Shown here one piece after another: positions 1 to 8,953 of a DNA stretch of 15,275 bases. Within the stretch, counting starts at the first letter, position 1. Every line of letters starts with the position of its first letter. The stretch covers positions 4,705-19,979 of the forward strand of contig NW_003153745.1 of NCBI RefSeq assembly GCF_000003605.2, given 5' to 3'. Origin of the DNA: Saccoglossus kowalevskii (taxonomy: Eukaryota > Hemichordata > Enteropneusta > Harrimaniidae). The notes under the pieces are model-generated. The model saw nothing but the letters and a program-made list of their open reading frames with translations. It ran no database searches and was not told where the DNA came from. Both the position numbers and the translations under genes were made by a program.

Positions 1-2
1 CT

Positions 3-86
3 CCACCGGACATACAACCACAATCAATACGCAAATCAACCAGATTAAGACGTGAACCGGAATACCTCAAAGACTTCATAACATAA
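3..86 (+). CDS. C-terminal tail of a retrotransposon Gag-Pol/integrase polyprotein (partial)
   Basis: Reading from position 3, the frame stays open for 27 codons and ends in TAA at 84-86. It includes the residues RKSTRLRREPEYLKDF followed by IT. A basic (R/K)(R/K)S(T/N)RxRRxPxxLxDF tail just before the stop is typical of the extreme C-terminus of Ty3/gypsy integrases in animals. It follows the chromodomain-like or GPY/F region, which is outside this window. The integrase normally inserts the element's cDNA into the nuclear genome. Because only the tail is present, catalytic residues and intactness upstream cannot be assessed. The LTR-like block downstream on the same strand supports the call. 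Alternatives, such as a host protein with a basic tail, are less likely because of the polypurine tract and LTR that follow. Confidence 0.6.
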   Translation, partial: PPDIQPQSIRKSTRLRREPEYLKDFIT

Positions 87-130
87 ACAATAACAATGAG
101 ATCATTGACCTGATTGACACCTTTCTTCTC

Positions 131-284
131 TCAGGGTTTTGAGTTTAAGTATGGAATTTTCTAGTACATGTAGTTACAAAAATGTAGTTAGTTATATTGT
201 TAATGTTTAATGGTACATTCTCAAGGTTTCGAGTTCAAGTATGGAATTTTCTAGTAGTTAGTTGGTTATATCGTTAATGTTTAA
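131..284 (+). repeat. Two-copy imperfect tandem repeat in the retrotransposon 3' untranslated region
   Basis: Unit 1 spans 131-210 and unit 2 spans 221-284. Both run TCARGGTTTYGAGTTYAAG, then TATGGAATTTTCTAGTA, and end in GTTAATGTTTAA. Unit 2 lacks about 16 bases present in the middle of unit 1. The offset is 90 bp. The repeat lies between the polyprotein stop and the polypurine tract, so it probably arose inside the element by slippage or local duplication. Confidence 0.8.
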
Positions 285-462
285 CATTTTTGAATGTATG
301 CTTCATCGTTTCTACTGCAATGAATATTTGTGAGATACCTATGTTTATGAACTGATATTATAACCTCTGCAAGGCAAGTTAAAGGCTACCATATAGATTA
401 TACCAGAACTACACCAACTCTGCAATATGATTTATTCATTAACATTCATAGACTGAATATCT

Positions 463-476
463 AAAGAGGAGATGGA
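463..476 (+). other. Polypurine tract (second-strand primer site of the retrotransposon)
   Basis: The sequence AAAGAGGAGATGGA is 13 purines out of 14 and sits immediately before the TGTAA that starts the LTR. In LTR retrotransposons this tract resists RNase H and primes plus-strand DNA synthesis. The single T interruption is tolerated in some families. The call depends on the LTR call. Confidence 0.55.
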
Positions 477-656
477 TGTAATGTCCACTATACTAGTACA
501 CATTTATATTCATGTAATTTTTATTTGTAAAGTGCGCCCTCACAGGCAATGTGTAAGACAGTGTTTACAATATGGCTGCCATGTTCATGCAGTGAATAAA
601 TGAAGCTCAAGTTTGTGTTCCCACCATTGTATTAATTTCTGCCTCACGATCTTACA
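477..656 (+). mobile_element. 3' long terminal repeat of the retrotransposon
   Basis: A 180-bp block begins TGTAATGTCC and ends GATCTTACA, giving the 5-bp terminal inverted pair TGTAA/TTACA and the canonical TG...CA ends. A polyadenylation signal AATAAA lies at 595-600, about 55 bp before the end. A GT-rich stretch follows it (611-620), as expected for the R/U5 part. An AT-rich TATA-like stretch lies near 500-510. The LTR normally supplies promoter and polyadenylation signals. No second copy is in the window, so the boundaries are not confirmed by pairing. Confidence 0.6.
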
Positions 657-799
657 TGATTCATAATCATAATCAAGTCATGTCATGTTTCACCAATATC
701 TCAGATCATCTGTATAACAATCTCAAACCCACTGTATCTGCCACAAAATTCTTTTGAAAGTTGAAAGCTAATCCTTCTCTACAAAACCCCTGATTTAAA

Positions 800-970
800 G
801 CGGGAGGGTCATCACCTGCGCACGCGCTGGAATTCAGTCCCAAGCGACGATAACAACACACGCTAAAAACGCAAAGGCTCATGGGTAGATGCTTGTTTGT
901 AAACAATAACACGCTATGGCCATCTGACGCACTCTATGGCCATCTGACGCACGCTATGGCCATCGTGACG
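800..970. other. CpG-dense patch, nature unknown
   Basis: The interval has about 15 CpG dinucleotides, including a GCGCACGCGCTGG stretch near 817-830, in surroundings that are CpG-poor. It ends in the 20-bp tandem array at 911-970. A 68-codon minus-strand ORF (706-912) crosses it but resembles no family I recognise, and its start codon lies inside ordinary sequence, so I do not call it. The patch could be a young repeat not yet depleted of CpG, or a small regulatory island. Confidence 0.35.
911..970. repeat. Minisatellite: three tandem copies of a 20-bp unit
   Basis: Units at 911-930, 931-950 and 951-970 follow ACKCTATGGCCATCTGACGC. Unit 2 differs from unit 1 by one base, and the last unit diverges at its 3' end (CATCGTGACG). 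No function can be inferred. Confidence 0.9.
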
Positions 971-2611
971 ACTCCCCCGCTGTGATAGTCATCTTAAACA
1001 AGTTCTGTACGTGTACTGGAGACCATAACATAGCAAATAACTTGCGAAATATATTCCATAGCATAAATGAATTCAAAGTCAAATCTAAGTACTAGTATGT
1101 GAAATTGAAGGATGTGGTTTCTTCGTACCTTTTGCTTTTTAACAAATTTAACTAGAAATTCAGCTTCACGCGAATAAATAAATAAATCAGTCACCGGTGC
1201 ACAATTTGTTCTTTTTGAAATGGTGATGTTATTTCTCTTTATTTATATACTGATATCTATCATACGGATGATGTCATTTTTAGTGTAGATAGTGTTTGCA
1301 TGCGTCTTATTCGCAGAACGAAATGACGTATGGTGAACAGCGATTAGATGGTAATGCATAAGTAGAATCTCTGACATGACAAAACACGTTTAAATATGTA
1401 TAACAAAGTAGATCAGAATCATATGCAACAATCATGCACTGGTAACAACTAAGATTATTTTTATTGAAGTATTTCTGATGAATAATGTGCTCCAAACTTG
1501 AATTCAACATGTAATGTTGTAGGACATAAGAAGGGAAATCAAAAGTGTTTAAAATTGAAGTCAAATGTAATCTTGATTTCATTTTTGGAATTTCTCAATA
1601 GACATTTTGATATATACCATTACTCGGAAATAAATGACATTCCAGTATTTTTTGCAACCCCTCTGTGACGGTAGACACTATAATTTTAATATTTTAAACA
1701 ACTCATTGATTTGAACATTTATAGATAATAGATAAACTAATATAATACAATAACGAATATTCTAATGCATTTAAGCTACAAATTTATTTGAGATTTATTC
1801 CTTATTGTTAGTATTTATATATATTTTTCAGAATCGATGCTTCAATCAAGAGTTTATGGATTTCTAGAAATTCCTGACACAGTTTTTGTGGTAAATGCTG
1901 TATAATAAATATAAACCATGTATGCAAATGAGATGGGAATATTGGCGTGCATGCACAGTACGATTCAGCGTAACATTTTCAAAACGAATACATGGAGTAA
2001 ATATAAATATGATCCAATTCGTGACAAATCAACACCAACAGCTCAGAACAAATAAAAATTACATTTATTTATCTACTAATTATATCTTTGAATATAAACT
2101 GGACATTCTTTATACGATTTGCATATACAACAGTGATTATCTTGCGTTTTGCTTTACAGCATTTTTTGGGAATAAGTTCCGGGGATTATTATAGAGCTGC
2201 ATGATATATATTTCAATGATTATGTCAGGAATTATGACAAGATACTGACATCACGTTCATCGCATTCTTTCGCAAATTGACCAGAAATACATCTTAACGC
2301 CCTCCGGGGCTTTTTATTTGAAAAGTGTATATTCGGGAATAGACCTGATATGAAAATAATAAGAGTGAGTGAATTTATCTTTAGTACGTCTACTAACACA
2401 TGATAGTAAACTGCGAAGACGGCACCGGAACCGGAACTTTATGAAATTGATAAACGGCATCAAGCATGTCGTCATATTATTTCTTATAAATAACACAATT
2501 CATAATAATTGGTGAACACGTGATTGTCGATAAATTATACTCTTTACCGGAGACATTTATACTAGCTATAAGTGTACTTATTTCCCTTATCGCATCTCAT
2601 TACAGCGTCGT
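971..2611. other. Non-coding stretch, AT-rich, no gene recognised
   Basis: Only short ORFs without recognisable motifs occur on both strands (longest about 99 codons at 1895-2194, rich in Tyr, Ile and Asn as expected from AT-rich translation). A simple (AATA)n run lies at 1173-1187. A short GC hairpin followed by five T residues lies at 2299-2315 and is discussed among the rejected items. An E-box CACGTG occurs at 2517-2522. Nothing else stands out. Confidence 0.6.
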
Positions 2612-2629
2612 TATTGGCTTCTGACGTCA
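2612..2629. promoter_or_regulatory. Inverted CCAAT box next to a perfect CRE
   Basis: ATTGG (CCAAT on the minus strand) at 2612-2616 is followed five bases later by the full palindromic cAMP-response element TGACGTCA at 2622-2629. CCAAT boxes bind NF-Y, and the 8-bp CRE binds CREB/ATF factors. The two often sit close together in animal promoters. Whether they act here is unknown. The site lies about 0.8 kb upstream of the candidate first exon at 3420. Confidence 0.3.
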
Positions 2630-3060
2630 CGACTTCTTTCTATGAGGTCATTCTGTAGAAAACCTTGATAATGAACCTACCTTCTAGTTTCAACAATTAA
2701 CTAGCTATGACCACACAACCATAGATTCTTAGCAAATAGTTTTTTTTTTTCAAACTTATGAGAAGAATAAATATAAAACAAAACAAAAACAGAATAAAAC
2801 ATCCACACACCATGTGTGTGTTTGTGCATTGATGATCTAATCAGAAATAGTATAAATGTACTTTTGATCTCGTTATTTTTCGCGGTCGCCATGGGTACCA
2901 AAAACAATGACAACTTATAGGGAAGCACATCTAATGTCTACAATAAGGATCTACCTCAAGGACAGGTCATGGACCGTGCTTTTCATCATGGATACGAGTT
3001 CTTTAGATTGGATGACTATATACGTTTTTTATATACGCATCGAATACTTAATTGTCTTCA

Positions 3061-3419
3061 GAATAGATATTATACGTGAGTCACGTGGTCGGACAATGTT
3101 AGATTATCAGTATCGCAGGTCATTGTTACTTCGCCTCCCGCCTCGCAGGCTTTCCGTTAACAGGGATAAGCCAACGCGAAGTAATTGAAAAAAAAAACAC
3201 GGATGCACGGCTGGTAGCCGAATAGCAATTATACGCCGGCTAGACTAGCACAAACCAGTGCCGCCCGCCGCTGTGAGCTCGAAATTACACGATACACGCG
3301 TTTGACAGTGACATCGTATGGTTTGGTTTCATGCGCACAGTTAACGCCGTTACTGAGAATCCCGGTATGTAGTATAAGATGATATCATCTAGTTAACCGC
3401 TGTACATATACACACCAGG
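3061..3419 (+). promoter_or_regulatory. Candidate CpG-rich promoter
   Basis: Hand counting of 3061-3360 gives about 26 CpG in 300 bp at about 48% G+C, an observed/expected ratio near 1.5. The flanks are AT-rich and CpG-poor. Visible motifs in order are AP-1/E-box (3077-3087), a GC-box-like CCGCCC (3261-3266), an NRF1-like ATGCGCA (3331-3337) and a TATA-like TATAAGAT (3373-3380). If the TATA-like box is used, transcription would start near 3400-3410, only 10-20 bases before an ATG at 3420. Clustering of these features next to an ATG and a splice donor is the reason for the call. Each motif alone would occur by chance. The block could instead be an enhancer or a CpG-rich repeat. Confidence 0.35.
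3077..3087. promoter_or_regulatory. Overlapping AP-1 site and E-box
   Basis: TGAGTCA (AP-1, 3077-3083) overlaps CACGTG (E-box, 3082-3087), giving TGAGTCACGTG. AP-1 sites bind Fos/Jun-type bZIP proteins. CACGTG binds bHLH-ZIP proteins such as USF, MITF/TFE or Myc/Max. The composite sits at the left edge of the CpG-dense block. Its position about 330 bp before the candidate start codon is compatible with a proximal promoter element. Confidence 0.3.
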
Positions 3420-3447
3420 ATGCTGCTTCGCTCACTGTTTCAGCAAG
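3420..3447 (+). CDS. Candidate coding part of a first exon (MLLRSLFQQ...), speculative
   Basis: An ATG at 3420 opens nine codons, MLLRSLFQQ, plus one base. It is followed by the strong splice donor context CAAG|GTGAGT with the intron starting at 3448. The context before the ATG is ACCAGG, with A at -5 and an A/G-poor -3, so the initiation context is only moderate. The hydrophobic start would fit the beginning of a signal peptide or a mitochondrial targeting sequence, but nine residues are too few to tell. Support comes from position: it directly follows the CpG-dense block with promoter-like motifs. No downstream exon was identified with confidence, so the gene product is unknown. A second ATG-plus-donor combination occurs nearby at 4280-4311 without promoter context, which shows how easily such pairs arise by chance. 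Confidence 0.25.
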
Positions 3448-3453
3448 GTGAGT

Positions 3454-5916
3454 TTCCCACTTCAATACTCTTTATATTATTCATAGCGGAGATTACGAAT
3501 TATATATAACGTGCATGAGCTAGTGATACAAAGAAATGAAGAGGTAATGAGATACAGTAACAAATAAAGTGTCGCTTTCAAAATTCATTCATCTGAGATC
3601 TGTAAATTTCACTGTGTAAAAATACACGTAGTTCTGCAGACATATTTTGTAAGTGTTGTTGTATCATATCATGGATTTCAGTTTAACAAGGGCAATCTTC
3701 AAGAAAGTGACGATAAGAGGACATCTGATCATGCTATTCAGATTCCATTTTCGATTGTATTTTTTTTTTCAACCGATAATCATTTTCATTGAAATATAAT
3801 ATTTTGAGTAATTTTCTATAAAAACAGTATTAGTTTAGTATGCAGCCGATTGCAGTATAGATCATGAATTGTATTATCTCCAGTGTTACGATTGAGAAAT
3901 ATACAATTGGATGTTATGCTCCCTGTGTAACATATATTGGAAAATGTAAAATACAATTAACCTCCTCTAAATACGAGGCCGATACAGCAAACGTAATTGA
4001 ATAATGAGCACGGAAACGAAATAATTGGAATAGCGGCTCATCATATATACACTGTCTTGCTTCGGAGTGGGAAATATCGTTAACAGACGACGGAAACGTA
4101 CTTCACAGCCCAGCGAATATACTAATTGATAAACACTCTCGTTACATTTGGCGGACACGCCCTACAGGAATAGTTTCATTGACTGTCCCAACGACGACTC
4201 GGGGTGAATAATAATATTAGGGAAAATTAAAACGGAAGTTCTATTTACAGTCAATGATTCAATTGTAATTGATTAGTTAATGGCAAATCGAACTGAGAAC
4301 TCAATTAGAAGGTAAGAAGAGAAACATCAAGAAAGGGAAAAACACAATGTGGCGTGATGTTGAATATCAGTAATAAAACGGTAAATATGAACTGAAACTG
4401 AGACAACACGATACTAATATTATATTTAATATTCAATGTTAAACACACGGTAATAAATGACAAAGTTGATCACAATGTCAGTATAGCATAGTGATACAGA
4501 AGAAGTAGGGTGCCTCGCGTGTATTAATATCGTTGTCATGACAACTATTATACACATAATGCATATTATCCTCCCCAGATTCGGTAATTGATACGTGAAC
4601 ATTCTTTCTCAGCCTCGCGATAGATTACAAGCGAAGAGGCGTGGCGGGGATTAGATTAGGCGGCATTATTGAAAACGACCGATTTGTCTGATCTCATTTT
4701 ATTGAAGCTTAAAGGGGTTTTGTTACTCTCGTCATTCTGGTGAATATATATTGAAATATACATATACAGTATAGAAAACGTTTCTTTGTTGACGAACATT
4801 TTTTTAATCTCACACAGACCGTATTTGTAAACATAATATGGCTGACCGTCGTCATATTTCATTTGGACGTCTTCGTATGATGGTAAAGACAATTTGAAAT
4901 AAGCTATTGAAACACGTTATGTACCCCTTACAATATGTGCTACATTGAGTAAGAAACAAATAAATAAGTTATATTGTGTAAGTTGTAAATCTATTTATCG
5001 TCTTGGTCTAACCACGGCAAACAATTCTAGGAATTATAGACGATCGTTGATTTATAACATATCAATACCGTGAATGCGTACAATAAAGTATAAAAAAGAC
5101 AACCCCCTGATAAAAGCCTGAATATATAAAATAGTTGATATTACAACAACAATGTATCAAAGAAACACTCAACTACAAAATATCCGTAATCTAGGTATGC
5201 AAATATTATTATACAAATAAAATATTCAAATCCGACCATATAAAACTATGCTTATCTATGAGTAAATACATGTTGTTGTTGCCTTCAAAAAATGATATGC
5301 AATGCAATATTATTTTATGCCACAGTGTAATCACATTTCAAACGAGAATGGGGCATCGTCAAGTCATAATAGATTTTCTGCTCAAAATCATCAGATGAGA
5401 ATTGCTCAAAAGAATACCCAGAAACGAGACCACTAATCACTTTTGAAAAATAAAATCTCCCATTTTTTTTCAATGAGTGGAATACACGTCAGATTAGATT
5501 ATTTTCATTTTTAAAAATGTGTTTACGCCAAGTATATGTTTTTATTATAACAAGCAGGTACATCGCCTTGGAAATCTTGACCGAAACAGTAGTTTGATTT
5601 GGTGTGCGAAAACAAAAACAAAAACAAAAATCACCGCTGACAATCTCACGACAATATAATGGGTTACCTGAAAATGTCTGAACTACACGTTTGACTGAAC
5701 GAAACTGTTGAATTAGTGAGAAAGGACCAATTTTAAAACAATTTTATTGGTGTAATTGTGCCGCCAGCGTTACCATATTTGAGGAATTGTTTAAATAGCA
5801 TATCATTAAACATTTGAACCATTGTAGTGGAATTGCACACAATCGCCGAGCAAGTAGGACTTCAATATTCAGCTAAGATAGTAAATCGATAATGAAGACG
5901 TAGAATTCAAAGGAAC
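3454..5916. other. Non-coding stretch, possibly intronic
   Basis: No gene is recognisable on either strand. The longest ORFs (63 and 78 codons on the minus strand at 3967-4158 and 4656-4892) show no family signature. A CpG- and GC-richer spot at 4608-4660 includes GGCGTGGCGGGG (Sp/KLF-like) followed by GGATTAGATTAGG (paired-type homeodomain-like). It might be a small enhancer, but nothing more can be said. A simple (ACAAAA)n run lies at 5609-5630. Confidence 0.55.
5609..5630. repeat. Simple repeat (ACAAAA)n
   Basis: About three and a half A4-5C units in a row. This is low complexity with no function implied. Confidence 0.85.
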
Positions 5917-5954
5917 TCTCTAACGGACATACACCCTTAACGGACACCGATGAA
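5915..5954. repeat. Short tandem pair carrying TAACGGACA; possible relic of a DNA-transposon end
   Basis: TAACGGACA occurs at 5921-5929 and again at 5938-5946, a 17-bp period, preceded by AACTCTC. Strings of the form AACYCTCTATAACGGACAC are common near the ends of pogo/Tigger-like DNA transposons in invertebrates, so this may be a decayed terminus. No partner end, target duplication or transposase is visible, so the assignment is tentative. Confidence 0.25.
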
Positions 5955-6920
5955 ATAAAGTTCTTATACATGATATTAAATTATAATAAATATTTGATGA
6001 TGCATTAGAAATTTCCCATTTTCTTCCACTTTAAAAAGATAATATATGAAACATTGTTTTTACACACTATCGTATGCCGAGAAAATCATTGAAGGCACAT
6101 TTTTGTGATATTTTATAAAAAAGGCATTCTTAAACGTGTTTGGAACCATGGGTAGCGGTAAAATGGAAACTACTCATACCATCAGACCGAAACATCTTGA
6201 ATTTAATATCTGAAGACACACCAGTACACACTGGTATTGCCTTATATACAGTCATTTCTAGCAACGATTACTGTATAATGCAGCATTTACAAAATATCCA
6301 ATCGGATCCTGTGATTATGTAGATGATTTACGGTTTCCGTTTGATTTATATATATCCCAATCGATTTCCAATTGTTTTTTCACCCACAGGTTCCGGAGAT
6401 ATTAGCAATCTATTTTTTGCGAGTTACGTCATTACTCGTGATCGGCCTCGGGTCATTTAAATAATCAAACCATTGATTTGTTGGAATTGATTTTTGAATA
6501 CAGATTGTTTTATATTAGGTCAGAAGAAATTATTACAAATTGAGATGAACATACATCTTGCCCACTAAGCTAATTATTGCTTGATTAGTACATCCGCGTT
6601 CCTATGCGTTCTAGGCCTTGAACACCCAGACACGGTAACACCGATTGTTTAATTATCTGCTTTGCCATTAGCTGTGGCAATTTGTATCTTCATTGTTGAT
6701 CTCAAGCAGGTTTTGTGGTTCATTTCCCTCAGTTGGTATATAGAGGTAGTATCTTTGTATTCGAGGGAATGTAATTTATGAATGATAAATTCGGGACAAC
6801 ATTTCTGATCACGGATAGATTGACCGTTCTTACAGTAAGTTTGTCATTTCCGAGTACATATGTGGTAAGAACCTCACTACGATTGCAAAGTTACGATTTT
6901 CACTACACTCTATTTCAATC
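5955..6920. other. Non-coding stretch, nothing recognised
   Basis: One 60-codon ORF at 6140-6322 has no recognisable motif. A 16-nt perfect hairpin ACCAGT/ACTGGT lies at 6220-6235. A splice-donor-like GTAAGT occurs at 6836-6841 without an open exon before it. I see no other structure. Confidence 0.55.
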
Positions 6921-7092
6921 TGCACTAATTAGACCCGTGTAATTGGGGGGAATGCCTACAAACATGCTACGATGCGGAAACTGACCGCATATCATGTTGC
7001 ATGCCTGATTGGTTTATTGCTGCCCTCGGCGATAACTAGAATGTGTTCGAGAACAACGTGTTATACCATGGTTTGTTGATTGCTATCACGAC
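6921..7092. repeat. Dispersed repeat, copy A
   Basis: This copy matches 8954-9148 in the same orientation. By eye the core (6921-7071) is about 90% identical, starting with a 26-base identical block that contains the homeodomain-type palindrome CTAATTAG and ending with the shared TACCATGG. After CCATGG copy A lacks about 18 bases present in copy B. Inside is a two-part stem: AACATG (6961-6966) with CATGTT (6993-6998) outside, and ATGCGG (6972-6977) with CCGCAT (6985-6990) around the loop AAACTGA. No terminal inverted repeats or ORF are seen. It may be a short non-autonomous element or a duplicated regulatory module. Confidence 0.85.
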
Positions 7093-8646
7093 TTATATAA
7101 TCCACAAAACACCATTGAGGGCAGTGCGTTATCACAGGGAATGCGTCTGCCAACAGTTTTAAGAGGCATCTGCCGAATCTCGCTTGTTACGCATTTCTAT
7201 TGTTCGTAATTGGTATATAATTAATAGTCCTATATTTTTGACGTTAATAATAAATTTAATGACTGTGAAAATACAATGCCGGTGCAACAGAAACAAGTAG
7301 AAATGTTTCGTTTTTTGTCTCTCATCCTCAACTCAGAGCTACTGCCGCAGACCTCGTGATTATAATTTAAAGGAATCCTAAATGTTACACATTGCACGGG
7401 ATTGAGCTTGATGGGAATTTTAATTGGGATGCCATATTGATAAACTATGTGCGATATGATAAACTATGTTACTTAACATGGTGGGAGTTGTTTAACAAGA
7501 TTCAGTTATCAATAAATTATTATTGAACGGTTTGGGCGTAACACATCTAAAAATTAAGTTACTCGAGATAGAGACTTGGAGTTATTAGGATTGATGGTCC
7601 TCACAGTGACCATGAATTAAAGCATAAGTCTAGGAAAATCATTGTCCTGTCATATTTTTTTAATGTATTAAGAAACAACAATGATATCTATTAACGTGAC
7701 AAGCACACGAGTTGCTGATCTAAAATAGTTTCTACACGTCCAGGTTCAACATCGGTTAGAGAACCCGTTTCAATAGACGTTAGTAAACACAGTATCGAAG
7801 TAAGTTTCACGGACAACCTATAACGTGCATTCACTGACTTATTTTTTTCTTTTTAGTAGAACATTCTCTCGTACACCAAAGCAGATCAAAAGGAAGCCAT
7901 ATTTCCACTCTGTAGAGGTATCACAATAAATGAAATTACCAATCTTGCTTCATTTGCACGAACAACTGATTTCACAAGTGAGATAGAACACCGCTGAAGG
8001 CACACGGGAATTCATAATGGCACAAATAACGTCAATAACGTTTTTCTTTTTACCAATTCACATATATCAATTCTATTCATTACCCCAGTGTGCAGCCGAA
8101 TTCATAGATATATATGTGTATCCCATAATATTCGATTCCTCCGGTGAAAAAAAATCCGTATTACAAACTGGCTACCGAAATTGTGAATTTATTATTAAGA
8201 TGCACATTGCATACCGAGTTAACGCATCAATGGTGTTTACTAATTGTGTTCGTCACCTTGGATTTCGAATATTTTTTTTTCATAATTGGCAAACCTAACT
8301 AGCCCGTGGAAATTCATATACAAACCATACGGAACGACGATAGAGTGGAGGATAAGACGGATTTTATATAATGTGAAATTATTCCGTACATTTTGCAATG
8401 TATTATATGTGACCCAATCTGTAAATGCGATGCCAGTCCACACATTACTGTATAGTGTGAATCATCCTAGCAATTGCATTTCGGGAATAATAATCAAAAT
8501 AATATGAGTCAAGTAATTTTGTCTTGTACTCGAATACAAGTGTATGAAATGCAGTACATGTTTAATGTCTTGATTCATAATTGTATTGTATTAAAGTGTA
8601 TTGGAAAATACCATAATCTTATGGACATATGTCATTGTATCTGGAT
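7093..8646. other. Non-coding stretch, nothing recognised as a gene
   Basis: It contains a 13-bp direct repeat TGATAAACTATGT at 7438-7450 and 7457-7469 (19-bp period) and a short ATGGTC/GACCAT inverted pair around 7595-7614. ORFs of 67-93 codons overlap on both strands at 8017-8507. They share no recognisable motif, lie mutually in antisense, and are rich in AT-type residues, so they are not called. Confidence 0.55.
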
Positions 8647-8737
8647 CTAAATATTATAATCCGTATCGAAATTCAAATTTGAAGAAATGTTTGAAGTGAA
8701 CATTTGAATTTCACGATGCCAATATGTAATATTTAAG
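8647..8737. repeat. 91-nt imperfect inverted repeat (hairpin)
   Basis: Inner arms GAAATTCAAAT (8668-8678) and ATTTGAATTTC (8702-8712) are perfect complements around a 23-nt loop. Outer arms TAAATATTA (8648-8656) and TAATATTTA (8727-8735) are also perfect. The middle section pairs partly through TATCG with CGATG and has small bulges. Total length and shape resemble an animal pre-miRNA hairpin. It could equally be a small foldback element, and the symmetry prevents choosing a strand. Confidence 0.6.
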
Positions 8738-8953
8738 CTGTCAATCAAGCGCACTCCACAAAACATACACCTAAGAGATGTTATCTGGTGATCATTTCAA
8801 AATATGAGTAAAATTGAGGCACCGTAGGTGTTGGAACATATCCGTATAGGAATATGCACAGTATAATAATGTTGTTAAATATGACATTCAAGTCTTGAAG
8901 TTTCTCACTGCCCTTTACCCATCATTGTTGCCAAGGGCTACACGTGATAGTTT

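Larger units (their letters stand above)
1..656 (+). mobile_element. 3' end of an LTR retrotransposon (Ty3/gypsy type), truncated by the window edge
   Basis: Seen: a stop-terminated basic polyprotein tail (3-86), about 376 nt of untranslated sequence, a purine-rich tract (463-476) and then a 180-bp block that begins TGTAA and ends TTACA. This is the order expected at the 3' end of an LTR retrotransposon: integrase end, 3' UTR, polypurine tract, 3' LTR. The 5' LTR, primer-binding site, gag and most of pol lie outside the window, so completeness and target-site duplication cannot be judged. Assignment to Ty3/gypsy rests on the style of the C-terminal tail and on the short LTR, which is similar in size to LTRs of Steamer-like elements of bivalves. 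Family membership is inference. Confidence 0.65.

Noticed and set aside
2299-2315. GCCC-TCCG-GGGC hairpin followed by TTTTT, like a bacterial intrinsic terminator or Pol III stop
   Set aside because: The stem is only 4 bp and no gene or Pol III promoter boxes precede it. The sequence context is eukaryotic.
2800-2825. CACACACCATGTGTG inverted repeat
   Set aside because: This is a by-product of adjacent CA and TG simple repeats, not a designed structure.
2890-2892. Minus-strand ATG in CCCATGGCGACCGCG context, possible start of a divergent gene sharing the CpG-rich block
   Set aside because: No good splice donor or continuing family signature follows. The +4 G alone is not enough, and the CpG patch there is small.
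706-2928. Several 60-99 codon ORFs on both strands (for example 1307-1582, 1895-2194, 2314-2496, 2701-2928)
   Set aside because: They overlap or lie in random order, have AT-driven composition, no recognisable motif and no promoter or splice context. Their lengths fit chance in AT-rich DNA.
4280-4317. ATGGCAAATCGAACTGAG... followed by AGAAG|GTAAGA, a second first-exon look-alike
   Set aside because: No CpG island, TATA-like box or other promoter signal precedes it. ATG-plus-donor pairs at this distance arise by chance.
7438-7469. Two copies of TGATAAACTATGT 19 bp apart as an operator-like pair
   Set aside because: AT-rich, only two copies and no promoter nearby. Simple local duplication is enough.
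8017-8507. Three overlapping ORFs of 67-93 codons on both strands
   Set aside because: They lie in antisense to each other and are all unlike any protein family I know. A locally stop-poor stretch explains them.
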